Assembly (NCBI GenBank): GCA_029204225.1
Contig: CM055105.1
Location: 51,115,680-51,179,679, forward strand
Length of the DNA stretch: 64,000 nucleotides
Source of the DNA: Diphasiastrum complanatum
Taxonomy: Eukaryota > Streptophyta > Lycopodiopsida > Lycopodiales > Lycopodiaceae
Reading direction: 5' to 3'
Positions within the stretch are counted from its first letter, which is position 1. Each line of letters starts with the position of its first letter. Shown here one piece after another: positions 1-12,055 of this stretch. The notes under the pieces were generated by a model. It worked only from the letters and a program-made list of their open reading frames with translations, was not told the origin of the DNA and searched no databases. The translations under genes and the position numbers were made by a program.

Positions 1-760
1 GAAGATAGACTATCGTGCTACATGCTTCTGACCAAAATTTTGGTAGTTTCATCTCAGCTAGCATAGATCTGGCACTTTCCACAATTGTATGATTCTTGCA
101 CTCAGCTACACCATTGAGAGAAAGAGTATGAGCTTGCGTAGATTGTCTTTTAATCCCACATTGATCACAAAGATCATTGATGTCATTAGACTTGTACTCA
201 CCTCCACTATCTGATCTTAGGACTTTAACCTTCCTACTTGTCTGATTTTCGACCAATGCTTTGAAGCTCTTGAAGTTATCAAATGCATCTGATTTCTTCT
301 TCAAGAAGTAGATCCACATCTTACGTGACATATCGTCAATAAAGGTCATGAAATAGAAGGCTTTACCTAAGGACATGGTCCCTCATAGGCCTGCATAAGT
401 CTATGTGGATTAAGTCCAGAATGTTCTTTGCTCTTGCAACACCTCCTTTATTGAACTTCTCTCGATGCTACTTCCCATATACACAGGATTTGCACATCGA
501 TTTCAAGTGATCTTCTATGGTAGGCAATCTTGTTACCATCTCCAATTTTCTCATCAAACTAAGGTTCCCAAGTTCAAGTGACCAAGCCTCTTATGCCACA
601 ACTCAGTCTGCGATGGAATGGACTATACAGGTCCGTGTTGCCCCTTAATTGTAGCATTCAACCTGTACAATTTTGTATTGGGCTCTCTTACTCCATCTAC
701 AATAACTTTGAACTTTTGGTTCACATCCTTCACAAAGCAACGATCATGGGTGAATTCTAC
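1..760 (-). pseudogene. copia-1 integrase, C-terminal part off-window
   Basis: Translated on the minus strand, the DNA gives the pre-integrase motif ELWHKRLGHLN near 595-625 (followed at once by a frame break with stops) and, near 60-140, LNGVAECKNHTIVESARSM, which covers the glutamate of the D,D-35-E catalytic triad. No long open frame survives. Integrase inserts the cDNA into host DNA. Domain order and motifs are copia type. Confidence 0.8.
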
Positions 761-762
761 TT

Positions 763-1083
763 TCAACTTTGATCAGTAATGACTCCAACAGAAAGTAGAT
801 TTTTCTTCAAACTTGGTACATAAAGTACCTCCCTGATCATCCTGCTTTTGCCATCATGTAGTTTGATTGAAACGGTGCCTATCCCCTTGATCTTGCACAC
901 CTCACCATTTGCTTGTGAAAGAGATGTTCCATTATCCAACACCTTCAAACTACTGAACCAATTCTTGTTACCTGTCATGTGTCTTGTGGCTCCCGAGGTC
1001 AATATACCATGCTTGATCATCTTGATTAGATGACAATGCAGATATGAAGATACTAGAGCCTTCAATTTCACTCTCATCGACAA
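763..1083 (-). pseudogene. copia-1 protease and start of GAG-pre-integrase
   Basis: The 106-codon frame contains SGATRHMTGN, the copia aspartic protease signature, followed by the usual flap region and LYVPSLKKNLLSVG, the conserved protease end. The catalytic motif normally reads D-S-G, but here the frame reads ILTSGA, so the catalytic aspartate is a threonine. The DNA suggests a small local change (TTGACC where TTGGAC is expected). The protease would cleave the gag-pol polyprotein. This copy should be inactive. Confidence 0.85.
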
Positions 1084-1089
1084 GGTTAT

Positions 1090-1854
1090 CTACTTGTTTT
1101 GGTTTTTCCTTGCCTTGTTCCGCCAAGAATTTGCAACATTCACTCTTCCAATGGCCCTTTTTACCACAATGAAAGAACTTGCCTTTCTTCTTAGTTTTAC
1201 TGGAAGATCCCTCGTCCTCCTGAGACTTGGCAAATTGCTGCTTAGACTTCTTCTTGCCCTTGACCTTGCCTTGTTTTTGGCATGACGTCTAGCTTTCACC
1301 ATTTCTTGCCATTGTTCTTCTTGCATCAAGATTCCTGTGAGCTCGTCAAAGGTTGGCAATCTTTCTCTTGATGCTATTCCGCTCACAAACATCTGATAGG
1401 GTTCTGCAATGCCGCATAATGCATTGTGCACCAACTCCACATCATGTATGTGCTCACCAATAGAATGCAGTTCATCTCTCATTGTCTTGATTCTGGTCAT
1501 GTACGTCTGAATGTGCTCTCCTTGTTCCATGTAGGCACTATTCAACTTTGACTTCAGAAACATGATTCTTGACGGATTTGACATCTCGAACTGTTCCTTT
1601 AGCACATCCCATGCCTGCCTGGGTGTAACAGCATCACAAATGTGGGTAATGATGTGATCCTTCACTGACAAGTTAATGAAGGTCAAAGCTTTCCTCATCT
1701 TTTTGTCGAACACTTTGATATCTGCTTCATTTGGTGGCCTTCTCTCGTCACCTGTGACGACTTCCCACATGTCTTTCTCCATCAGTATGTTTTTCATTTT
1801 GAATTTCCACACTGCATAGATAGAAATTCCGTCCAATTTGCTACTTTCACTCAA
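1090..1854 (-). pseudogene. gag: copia-1 gag (UBN2-type capsid), 254-codon frame
   Basis: The frame starts MSESSKLDG at 1854 and resembles the copia capsid family: a W-x-FKMKNIL motif near residue 17, AWDVLKEQF near residue 80 and a MRDELHSIGE helix. Capsid packages the element RNA in virus-like particles. The C-terminal zinc knuckle is still readable in DNA around 1150-1180 but in another frame (C-F-H-C-G-K-K-G-H-W-K-S-E-C), so at least one indel separates it from the gag frame. The start is the first Met before the conserved block. No primer site or LTR lies upstream. Confidence 0.85.
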
Positions 1855-3173
1855 ATGGACTCTCCCATATTTGCCATCGCAAAACTGCTTGAAACTTCTA
1901 CCATAGGCTAAAAACAGTATGCTGAGGCCAACAGTGATGTCATAAGTTGAAAATAATGACCTGCACTTTTTCCCTTACTAGGCCACTCGTTGCTTTTCCA
2001 CCAATTTGAAAGCCAAATCGGCGTCGCCTTCCGAAATGCACTCAGTCGTCAACTCCCAACAACGTGCCCAATGGAATGGTGAAATCACTTTTGGCATACT
2101 CCGAACACACTTTTGAGGGGCAACCTGCCACCGCAGTTCCTATAAACCAAGATGGTTCTAGACCGAGCAGAGCAGACAAGGGCAAAGGCATAGCTGCATC
2201 ACTCTGTTTTGTTGTACCGTACTTGCAGCTACAGTCCAGGTGCCCTTCGTTTGAAGGTTATAGCCTTTCGTTTGGGTCAAACGGGCAAAGGACCCAAAAA
2301 TAGGGACTTTTCTAGTTTTTGAACTGTTTCTTCACCTTGAAGAAACTTCACTCTTCACTGGTGAAGGGACCCAACTCCAATTTCAGTATGAAATTTTTTT
2401 AATGAAGTTGAAGGCTAAAATGCACTTCACTTCTTCAGGGCCCTCTTCAACAGCTCTTCAGACTCCATCCAATGGTTGAATCTGATCCAACTATGGATAT
2501 CCCTTCTGGGTAGCACAATCTGAGCCGTCGATCTTGTAACTCCTCTATCCAACAGATCTGAGCACTTATGTGCACCAATGGAGAGTCTTGTAGACACTGT
2601 CCACTTCGAAATGCTATGCTCTCACCCTAGTTCCACGCGCGAACAGCCTGCGACCTCTCTGTCTGCGGCCGCGCCTCCCAACACTCAAATTTTCTTAATC
2701 TAACTCGTCTGTGGATCGATTTGAGCATGATCTGAGGCCTGGAGCAGGGTCACCCTACTGATTGAAAGTCTGTAGAGTGTTCACTCAAAAAATTCCGTGA
2801 GAAAACGATGATTTTAGCTCAACTTGTCAAAGTGGCTTTTTTCACCTTTTTACCGCAAATCTGCTAGGTTAATTGTCTGGAGACAAATCTCTGACATAAA
2901 CCTCAGAATCTCTCCATGGCTGGTTGAAATGTGATTAGCTTCCTTCTTGTCCTTGCGGCATCCAAAACGGTGCACAAACAGCGAAGAAATCACCAGTTAT
3001 GTATAAAAATCGTAACCCCAAACCCGGTTTCAATTTTCAGTTGGCTTCAAAATTGTCAGTTTTTTCACCAAATTCATGACCTAGATGGAAGCCATAGACT
3101 AGGGAGAGACCTTTGCTCTCATCCATTCACCCAAACCATTTCTCTAGTCTTGTGATAATCCGTTCAGATCAAC
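1855..3173. other. 1.3 kb without a recognisable gene
   Basis: This lies between the divergently arranged copia-1 gag (minus) and gypsy-1 gag (plus). It should contain leaders or LTR remnants of one or both. No TG..CA terminal pair, Met-tRNA primer site or copy of the gypsy-1 3' flank could be found. Only short frames occur. The last 60 bases lead directly into the gypsy-1 gag ATG at 3174. Confidence 0.5.
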
Positions 3174-4657
3174 ATGGCAGGACCATCCAATCCACCGCCC
3201 AAGTTGGAGAAAAGACTTCCAAGGATTGACGCACTGAAGTACGATGGAGAATCAAATCCAACACGATTTCTCCAAGAATTCAACAATGCTTGTAAAATTT
3301 ATGGGAACGAATCTGACACCGAAAAGGTACGTTTATTCCCCATGATTTTACAAGGCGATGCAAAAGAGTGATTTTTAGACCTTGAAGGCCCAGACAACAC
3401 GTCTTGTGAGACCATCACCGCAGCACTGATCAAACGGTTCAAACTCTCCAAACTAACGTAGAGTCCCTTCATCCAATAGACGCATATCAAAATGTGAAGT
3501 AACGAATCAGTGCGCACCTACTCGAGCGTTTCAAGCGTCTTAAAGTAGAGTGTGTCGATGATCACGTAACTGAAAAAGTGGCCATCAAAGTATTTTTAGT
3601 TGGTTTACCAAAAGCCATTAGGAGATAATTGAAACCCGCAGACTCGTACGAGCAATTGAAAGACGTGATGGATGACGCCATCCGTGAAGAATATGAAGGG
3701 TCTGACAAGGACTATGACTTTCACGACAAGAGGCGAAAGGGGCTAGTTAAGCAGGAGACTTCCCATGTGGAAGGATCGTCCTCATCTAGTGAGGTTGATA
3801 TTCTTCAACACCTTGAGGGTTGGCAAAAAGCACAACAAGCTCAAATGGAGAAGCTGACCTCAGAATTCCAAAAGGTACTGAAGGATGTCGCTGAAAAAAC
3901 TTTTCTAGTTTGTGAGAATGTGTGGTGTTCTATTTGCTCTCAAAACCACACCGCCAATGAGTGCCCGCACGTAAGAACATATTTTTCACAAGTGGCACGA
4001 CATATGTATCACCCTTATAGGCCATCTGGACCTTAGTAGTATGCACCAAATTACAATCCAAATCCATCCGTGTCAAGGCCAGGACAATACCAACCCAGGC
4101 CAACAGGCCCAGTTCATTATCAACCCAGACAACCATTTGTAGTCAATCAGCCCGCGCCACATGTCTAATATCATATGGTTGATACTACTTATGTCGATCA
4201 TGCTACCTATTATGTCGAGGATCCCAATGCCAATGTCTATCAAGCAGAGATGAGTTACTCTTATGAAATAGCACAGCCTGGATACGACCCCAATCAACCT
4301 CAGTATCGTACACAACCTATAGCATATGCTGCACAACCGATGCCAATTTTACATGGCTATTTTGTGTGTGCGAGACGACATCCTAGCATTCGTTGTCCTG
4401 ATAAACTACAATATCTACCTCTTTGTGAAAATTTTGGCATAGAGCACCATATCAAAGACTATCCAAAAGAGCCCAGTCCTATAGCTCCTGTTGATTCTAT
4501 CCAAGTAGAGGCAATTCCAATCAGAGTCATGACTCAAGCTCAACACCAGCAGGCTAGCGAAGCTGCAACAAGACAAACCAATAAGCTCCTGCCCGCTCCG
4601 TCCAGTGACAGAACCACACCAATTGTCTATCCTAATCCAACGAGGAGATCCATTTGA
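3174..4657 (+). pseudogene. gag: gypsy-1 gag, broken
   Basis: It starts MAGPSNPPPK at 3174. The RIDALKYDGES and FLQEFNNACKIYG motifs match the plant gypsy capsid family. A TGA follows codon QGDAKE at 3369, the reading continues FLDLEGPDN after the stop, and several more stops and shifts follow before the frame 3629-4036. That frame ends in a knuckle-like CSICSQNHTANEC (CX2CX3HX4C, one residue shorter than usual in the second gap). The frame 4175-4657 carries two more degraded knuckles (ARRHPSIRC, and LCENFGIEHH with cysteines replaced). The domain binds element RNA. No intact gag can be made. Confidence 0.85.
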
Positions 4658-4842
4658 GACACAAATATCAAAAGCTCATCCACAAAGCTGATAATAAGGA
4701 TGAGACTATAGTCACACCTAGAGATCAAACCCCAGATAACCCAACCGTAGAAGGAGCCGAGATATGGGGACATTTGCTTCAAGCAAACGACACCCTCCCA
4801 TTTGGAGTACTCTAGAAGTACACCAAAAAATGGCGGAAAGGG

Positions 4843-5820
4843 TTGTCCTCAATTGAAGATAACATCCCATCACTAGACCTCCCTGAGGTGCCCCTGCATC
4901 TGACTAACCCTGCAAGCGACAAGGGAAATATACGCATTCCTACAACTTACAGACATTCCCATGTTATCTTAGCAATATTAGAGGGCGGATCGAGAGTTAA
5001 CATAATATCCACATCCCTGATGAAAGAGTGGGGTCTCCAAGCTTCCATGAAATGGCCGAACTGTCAAGTTCGAATGGTAGATCAAAGTGTGATAAAACCA
5101 TTAGGCCTAATACCAGACATAAGGCTAATTCTTAGAGGTTTGAGCTTCATGCTAGATTTGTTAGTGCTAGATATCCCTAGCAATGCCTATTCCTATGAAT
5201 TACTCCTAGGTAGGCCATGGCTCTCTAATGCATGTGTAGTGCATGATTGGAATAGAGAGCGTGTTACATTTGGCAATCAAGAAACATCAGTCACCATCGA
5301 CTCTACTGGTAAGAACAAACCCGCATGCATCACCGAATATAGATTCTCTACCACAGAGTCTATTCTTGAAAATTACCGTGACATCAAAAAGAAGGGCCAC
5401 TATACCAAGGCTACAGATATCATCAACTGGAGCCACAACTTGGCAACAATCGATTGTGTCGATGCGGAACATTGCGAGCTCAATACACATCACATTGATA
5501 ATGATGAATCTATCATTGAACCAACCGATTTGGATACTCTTATCTTCAACGTCAGCTATATTAACATTCAGCCCCACAACGAGGACTTGCTTCATGTCGC
5601 TTGGCTACCTTATGACGAATCAATAACCTTGTATATCGATAATGAGAGTGTTTTACGCTCTCAAGAGTTTGATACTAACTCTGACATGGCCGATATTACA
5701 GATGTAGCTATTTTGTGCTTCATGAATGCCATTCCCCCATGGCTACTCCCTGAGAAGGTCCAAGAGATAGAGCCTAAGGCTAGCATTGCTGCAGCCAATC
5801 TGGACCAAAGTAAAATATAG
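4843..5820 (+). pseudogene. gypsy-1 aspartic protease region, open 325 codons
   Basis: The frame contains HVILAILEGGSRVNIIST, the position of the retropepsin active site in plant gypsy proteins, and YELLLGRPWL, the conserved C-terminal protease block. The usual aspartate (D-G-G or D-S/T-G) is a glutamate here (E-G-G), which predicts loss of activity. The C-terminal 180 residues are an acidic linker before RT. The start is only the first ATG; in the element this was part of a gag-pol polyprotein, separated from gag by stops at 4655 and near 4813. Confidence 0.8.
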
Positions 5821-5843
5821 CATGTCAAACGACCGATATACGA

Positions 5844-7160
5844 ATGGGAGATACATATGATAATGAATCTATCTATGCGATAGATGACGCAATCTTAACC
5901 GAAGTCCCTCAAGGGTCCAAGCCACACAAAATCACCATTCACAAGGTGCATGCGAGACCAACTAGGAAGGAAGCTATCCACAATAAAATGAAAAAGATTA
6001 TAGAGGTGGAGCCTCCTCGCGATCTCACGATAGCTCAAAAAACCCTGTTCGAAGCACAATCCTCTAGGTCCACAAGCCACACAGCTAGGACCCCTAAAGA
6101 TCCACCTAAGGCTAGGACTAACAAGCCCTACGCCCCTGACAAAATTGATCTGCCCAACCATTTCAAGGAGTTCACCATTGAAGATGTAACTATCCACCTG
6201 CCTCAAGCTCAACGGGAGCCAAAGGGGAATGAGCCATATGATGGCCTCGCTCAAACCATAAAATTAAATCTTCAAGAGCCTGATGAGACAGAGGAAACGT
6301 TTGTCCATATTGGAGCACACCTCAACACCGAACAACGTCTGACCTTAGAGAAACTCCTTAGAAGATATCGTCATAAATTTGCATGGAACTACAAGGACAT
6401 GAAGGGGGTAGAATCTTTAGTTACCGTGCATAGAATCCCATTAAAGAAGGATGCTAAACCCCATGCCAGTAGACCTTATCGTTGTAATCCAATTTATAGA
6501 GCATGCATCAAAGAAGAACTCCAAAAGATCTTGGAGGCAAGTTTCATCTACGAGGTAGAACATTCAGATTGGGTATCACCTATCATTGTGGTCCTAAAGA
6601 ACAATGGGAAGCTTTGTATCTGTGTCAACTATTGCAGATTAAACGCTTCCATAGAAAGAAATCTTTTTCCAATCCTGTATGGCGAATCCATATTGGAAAA
6701 CCTAGTTGGGGATGAAGTTTACTTCTTCCTGGATGGTGTTAGTGGATACAACTTAGTTGTTATCTCTGAAGAAGACCAACCAAAAACGGCTTTTGCTATG
6801 GAATGGGGTATCTTCTGCTAGCGCATTATGCCATTTGGATTGTGTAATGCACCATGTACCTTGTAACATGTCATGCAAGCAGCATTTTATGATCTCATCG
6901 GTGACAACCTTGAGATCTATCTTGATGACCTTGGGGTGCACTCAGAATAATCCACGCACCTAGCCATACTCAAACGTATTTTCATACAATGCCAGAGATA
7001 TGGTATTTCTCTTAATCCTGAAAAATGTCAGATATGGGTCACCCACGGCGTTGTACTTGGTCATATTGTATCGCGCAATGGGATTGCCACCGACCCAAAG
7101 AAGATCAAAGTCATCGTTGAGAGGCCAAAACCTAAAACGGTCCGAGACGCTTATTGTTTT
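5844..7160 (+). pseudogene. gypsy-1 reverse transcriptase
   Basis: The linker and RT N-terminus are open from 5844 to 6821: ASRPYRCNP, then SDWVSPIIVV, a K-NNGKLCICVNYCRLN block and FFLDGVSGYN. A stop after GIFC at 6819 interrupts the conserved segment that continues RIMPFGLCNAPCT. The catalytic box survives as YLDD at 6918-6929, followed by a stop. LNPEKCQ and LGHIVSRNGIATDPKK complete the thumb region. RT copies element RNA into cDNA. At least four in-frame stops make it inactive. Confidence 0.88.
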
Positions 7161-7700
7161 ATGGGTCACGCTAATCACTATCATTGCCATATTTGTGATT
7201 TTGCTAGTAAGTCACGATGGATATATAGAGCACCCATAAATCCTAAGTGGACGGATGAACAGAGAAAGGCCTTCCAAGATCTCAAACACACCTTGACAAC
7301 TGCTCCTATCTTGCGAGCTCCAGATTACACGAAGGAGTTTCACATCCACACTGATGCATCAAAGTTTGCCATCGGTGCAGTGCTAACTCAGCCAGGAGAG
7401 TACAAGAAGGATTATCCAATTTGTTTCCTTAGTAGGCAATTAACATCTGCGGAGATGAACTACACCGTAACCGAGAGGGAAGCAATAGCGATGATTTATG
7501 CCATCCAGAAGTTTTGACATTATCTTTTAGGTAAACCCTTTGTATTCTTCATGGATCATCAAGCGTTACTTTACCTTGTGAACAAAACTTGCACAACAAG
7601 TAGAATCACACATTGGTTGCTATTACTACAAGAATTTGAATTTCGTATTGTTGTGCGCAAGGGATCACAACATTTTGTCACTGATCATCTATCTTGAATA
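7161..7700 (+). pseudogene. gypsy-1 RNase H
   Basis: The open frame 7161-7517 carries FHIHTDASKFAIGAVL, where the aspartate of TDAS is catalytic, then SAEMNYTVTEREAIAMIYA with the catalytic glutamate. A TGA at 7515 follows IQKF where the family continues with R/K-HYLLG. The next frame supplies FFMDHQALLYLVNK, with the third catalytic aspartate. RNase H removes the RNA strand during cDNA synthesis. It directly follows RT, as in all Ty3/gypsy elements. Confidence 0.88.
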
Positions 7701-7778
7701 CCGAGTGATGAGAAACCAACCGAGGACATCAATGATGACCTACCCGATGCAATACTCTTCCAAGTTGACTATACCCCC

Positions 7779-9024
7779 ATGTGGGCCAAAGACATCACAG
7801 AGTTTTTAACAACGGGGGTGCTAGATCCGACGTTGTTGAAACCTGCCCAACATGCACTTATCTACAAGGTGACACCCTATACACTTATAGCGGGGCAACT
7901 TTATAGAAAGGGTGCAGATGGTGTGATTATACGATGTTTGACTAAGGGCAAGATTATTCCCATCATATCCTTGCTACACGAAGGAGTTGGTGGTGGACAC
8001 TTATCTTACTAGCTGGGTATTGGTGGCCTTCACTATTTGAGAAAACTTATAACTTTGTAAAGGCTTGTGATCTATGCCAAAGAGCCAAAAGGCCACAATT
8101 TACAGATTATATGTCTTTAACCCCCATCTTATCTGAACAAGCATTTTTCAAATGAGGTATTGATTATCTAGGACCAATCAGTCCCGCCGCGCAATTCACA
8201 CAGGCAAGATATATTATCGTGGTGACAAATTATTGCACGAAGTGGGCAGAGGCTTGGGCGGTAAAGAACGTCGATGCCAAAACCACTGCTCGGTTCCTTT
8301 ATGAGCAGATCATTGTATGATTTGGTTGCCCACTCGAATCATCAACGATAGGGGTATGCACTTTTTGAACACAGTAATTGAACACTTGCTGTCGACCTTC
8401 CTAGTTGTTCATCACAAAAATGCCCCATATTACCCAAGATGTAATGGGCAGGCTGAGTCCACAAATAAGGTTCTATGCAAAATCCTCACAAAGATGGTGG
8501 AAGCCAGTCAGTCGGATTGGGAGTTCAAATTACATGCCGCTTTATGGGCATATCAAACAACACCCAAAAAGGCCACTGGCACGACACCATTCCAACTCAT
8601 GTATGGACAAGAGGTCGTGATGCCTGTAGAATTCTACGTCCCATCCTTACGAGTAGCCTACGATTTGAAACTAGACGAAAGTCAGATCCTTGCCCATAGG
8701 CTATTCCACCTCCATAAGCTTTGCAAAACAAGAGTCATTAGTGTGCACGCTCAACAAGTGCACAAAAGACACCAACAAGATTAGCATGACCGCCATATTA
8801 AGTTGAAGGAATTTGAAGAAGGAGATAGAGTCCTTCTTTATCAAACAAAAGTACATAAGAGCAAACTTAAGTTTACTGGCCAAGGTCCCTATATCATTGA
8901 TCAGATCTTTGCCTTGGGCTACGCTAAACTTAAAACCCTCGAAGGCATCCCTCTGGACATGGTAGTGAACGAGAGTAGATTACGGCAATATCATGAGCCT
9001 TGCTATTCCTTAGACATAAACTAA
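7779..9024 (+). pseudogene. gypsy-1 integrase
   Basis: The 7779-8012 frame covers the linker and the start of the zinc-binding HHCC region (LYRKGADGVIIRCL). The core is split: DYLGPISPA and YIIVVTNYCTKWAEAWAV near 8160-8260 carry the first aspartate. The frame 8317-8784 carries INDRGMHFLN (second aspartate) and PRCNGQAESTNKVL (glutamate). The final frame 8803-9024 includes KFTGQGPYIIDQI, the GPY/F module. There is no chromodomain after it. Stops at 8010, near 8152 and at 8319, plus a shift at 8784, destroy the gene. Confidence 0.88.
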
Positions 9025-9555
9025 TTGATTGTGTGTTATGTGTGTGTGCACGCATGTCTGTAATTTCTATCGTTTTGTGATAATGTTCATTTTTTTATTT
9101 CATTTTTTACACTCTTTTCCGTTGAATTGCCTACATGTTTAACAATCAATATTTCTGAGGATAGTTTAGGTCTGAATTCTCACAAATCTACCTCACTTCT
9201 ATCACTATTGTACAAGTTCCATGTAACGGCTTGCATTACCAGTGATAATCATGTCCCAAAACAGTAATTATCTTACGGTTTGAAGCTAGCATCACTTATT
9301 CTTGCAATCGATTGCAAGGAATTAATCTCTCTTTCAAAAAAAAAAAGAAAAGAGGACCACTCGCCTAAGCTACCAGGCAGCATATTATCCATATTGTGGA
9401 GTCCCAGAACTAAGCAAAGTGTTTTATCATACATGAAACCTAGCAGGTGCTCTACAGAAATTCACTTGGTCTCATTTATTGATTTTTCCAAAAAGCTAGC
9501 AGTAACTCGTCCTTTCTTAGAGTGACTAAACTTCGACATACAACTTTTCTCAGAT
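9025..9555 (+). other. non-coding spacer after gypsy-1 pol
   Basis: AT-rich sequence between the end of integrase and the extra 3' frames. It has a GT-rich patch near 9030-9055 and an A11 run at 9335-9345. Only short frames occur (an 81-codon one at 9280-9525 without recognised motifs). No polypurine tract or LTR start is evident, so the element does not appear to end here. Confidence 0.5.
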
Positions 9556-10224
9556 GTGCAACATGAATGCATGGTGCGTGCGGCTTATTGTACATTTGAT
9601 GACAAGCTCCAGACACTCAGGATCCCTAGACAAAATGACGAGGATCCAATTCCTATATCACCACATATCCTAAATCACTTGGGATTCCTGAATGAAGGAG
9701 AGCTTATGCATGACAGAGGGAAATCTTTTGATAGGAATTACTTGATGCATCTCTGTACGGAAGACGGTGACACCTCCATCTACAATAATGATGGTTACGC
9801 TGTCAAACTCATCTCGGATCTAGGACTTAAGGCAATGGCGGACCTACTTGCATTACTCACTGAGGTACAATCGTCAAGATTTGATAGGATTCCGAACAGC
9901 ACTTTATTTGCCCTATCATTTGGCTTGGAGGAACCTGTTACGCGCCACTTCATGTGGGCAGAAAAGATAAGTATCAAATTATGTGCAGCGCTCAAAGCAA
10001 GAAAACCTCTCACAAAGTGTGGATATCTCCTGCATATGCTCGTAAGCAAACATTACTTGGGTGACTTCCCTCGCATTCTCACTCGAGTGCAAGAGAAATA
10101 TCCAGAAGTGCCACATACCACCTCGACACGAGCTCAGCACTCCAAGAGGATAAAAGGGGGAGAGGCGAAGGAAACAAACAGGCCAGCAGCCAAACGGCGC
10201 ACATCACTAGCAGAAACACACTAG
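9556..10224 (+). CDS. hypothetical protein frame downstream of gypsy-1 pol (222 aa)
   Basis: This is an open frame of 222 codons on the same strand as pol, 0.5 kb after it. I do not recognise the family. The N-terminal 190 residues look globular (alternating hydrophobic and charged, with LNHLGFLNEGEL, YLMHLCTEDGD and KLISDLGLKAMADLLALL). The tail from about residue 190 is strongly basic (HSKRIKGGEAKETNRPAAKRR), resembling a nuclear localisation or RNA-binding tail. No signal peptide or membrane segment is seen, so it does not look like an envelope. Its survival open while pol is full of stops may be chance or a sign of younger age. The function is unknown. Confidence 0.5.
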   Translation: MQHECMVRAAYCTFDDKLQTLRIPRQNDEDPIPISPHILNHLGFLNEGELMHDRGKSFDRNYLMHLCTEDGDTSIYNNDGYAVKLISDLGLKAMADLLALLTEVQSSRFDRIPNSTLFALSFGLEEPVTRHFMWAEKISIKLCAALKARKPLTKCGYLLHMLVSKHYLGDFPRILTRVQEKYPEVPHTTSTRAQHSKRIKGGEAKETNRPAAKRRTSLAETH

Positions 10225-10358
10225 TGTCATTCACATGAGACAAGGAAGCAGAGTTAGAGTCACAACGGTTAAAAGAGCATGCCCATAGCCAACACACAAA
10301 AGAACATTCAGAGGGCCACACACAAGGCAAAGACTCATCCAACAGCAGCAAATAGCAC

Positions 10359-11655
10359 TTGCACAGATCCACCATCCAAGGGCATGAAAATATCAACGAA
10401 ATGGGAGACATAGCACAATCACCCTATCCAATGCCTAAAGACACCTCAACAGTGAAAATCATGGAAGCCATTGAGGAAGAATTGACTGTAACATCAAATC
10501 CTTCGACGAGACATTCTGAGACAAAGGAGACAAAGGCTGAACCTGGTGTCCCACCTGTGTCGTTCATGGTAAGTGACCCACCAACCACCATCTCATCAAT
10601 TCTCATCACATCAACCATCACTTTCACACTACCCATCACACTTACCCTGAGCACTACATCCCCTATTGTCTCCACAAACACACTCCCACTCTCACCGCAC
10701 CAGTCACAACCACCTCTATGCAATCTCCGATGCATTTTTCAAATGTCTTTGATGCATCCTTCAACATTGAATAATTCTCACTTTTTCTGTAAAACATGCC
10801 ACCTACTACCACCACACCATTTTCTACACCCACCACTATCGCTACCGCCACCACTTCTCCGACCACAAATGCCGACATATCTCCAATCCCTATCACCATC
10901 ACTCAAACATCACACCATACATCTACTCAATCCATCCATCATGAATAGTACACCACATTGTATCAAAACATACAACAAAATCCCCCACCATCCTACGCAC
11001 CTACCTCTCAATAGTATCCTCCTATTGAAGAGTGGCAGTAGCTTCTGGAAAATGTGCGATGGGCCATCAACGCTCAAAGTGCTGACATGCATTACCTCTA
11101 CTCTTCAATCAATGAGTATCAGAATTGGTGCAACTTCTCGCAAGAGGAATATGTGCAACTGACAAACAAGGTACAAGAATGGCAAATTTATTCCACAGAA
11201 TTAGAACAAAGGTCGCTCAATTAAAAAACAAAGAGAGAAAACTCATGGCTAACCTCAAAGGGCTGCACTGAAATAAGAAGGACGTTCAAGCATGCTTACA
11301 ACGTAGGGATGATCTCATCAAGACCTTGGAAACACAGTTAGAAGGTGAACGAGGGACTTACGGACCGCTATGATGGGCAATATTCAACGGATTGATTTCA
11401 ACCAATTCCAAGCACCACCAATCCCGGAGGGCACCGTAATACCTCTCGCTTCCTATCAGAGTTAACTCAGGTATTGATGGCGAGCCGGACGTAAGCACAA
11501 CAATTGCAGCAGGCCACTCTAGAAAATCAAATTGTGCTCAACACACGAGTTGAGGAGCTAGAAGGACAGCTAAAAACATTATGCCAGCAGCTACCAACAT
11601 TACACACAAAGCATAAAAAAACACATGCCAAACACCATAGACAATAGGATGTAGG
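10359..11655 (+). pseudogene. Ser/Thr/Pro/His-rich linker followed by coiled-coil region of the extra gypsy-1 protein
   Basis: The 267-codon frame at 10359-11162 begins with an acidic stretch and becomes low-complexity S/T/P/L/H-rich sequence. The underlying DNA is C/A-rich, so other frames are also open and the exact frame is uncertain. From about 11163 to 11655, interrupted frames include ENQIVLNTRVEELEGQLK, a clear heptad pattern typical of a coiled coil. Together with the frames before and after, this looks like one large decayed protein: globular N-terminus, disordered linker, coiled coil, C-terminal domain. I infer that it belongs to gypsy-1 because strand and order are continuous. Confidence 0.45.
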
Positions 11656-12055
11656 AACTGATGATCCTGGACCCTCGCGCTACACATGACAACAATAGGA
11701 TAATGCAAGGTATCACTCGGCAATGGTGGAACCTCAAAGCACAAAAGGGGGTACTACCACGAACCACGAATGAGGCATCTCAGTTGAAGAGCCTAATCCC
11801 ACTACCACTCAACCTGACACCATCTATCAAGCCTCATCACCCTTACTCGATGACACACTCCTCTCCCCACCACATGAACAATCACCTCACCACCTCAACA
11901 CTCAACCTTATTCACCATCCACTGCTTATCTACTCCGCAACTACCCAACCCTCCCCCATGAACTTTTCACAACCATACCTAACCCTCCACCACCCACACT
12001 TACCACAACTACAAAGGCACGACCTAGAATCACGCCGAAGAATCCTAGCTGACAG

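Larger units (their letters stand above)
1..1854 (-). mobile_element. Ty1/copia element fragment (copia-1), truncated by window start
   Basis: Read on the minus strand this holds gag, zinc knuckle, protease, GAG-pre-integrase and the integrase core in that order, then runs off the left edge of the window. The order identifies Ty1/copia. RT, RNase H and the 3' LTR would lie outside. No 5' LTR or tRNA primer site was found beyond position 1854, so the 5' end is also missing or unrecognisable. Frameshifts, stops and a changed protease motif show that it is dead. Confidence 0.9.

Noticed and set aside
4073-4336. Minus-strand frames overlapping gypsy-1 gag and pol (for example 4073-4336, 5287-5595, 5895-6254)
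   Set aside because: They are antisense shadows of the plus-strand gypsy coding sequence with no family motifs.
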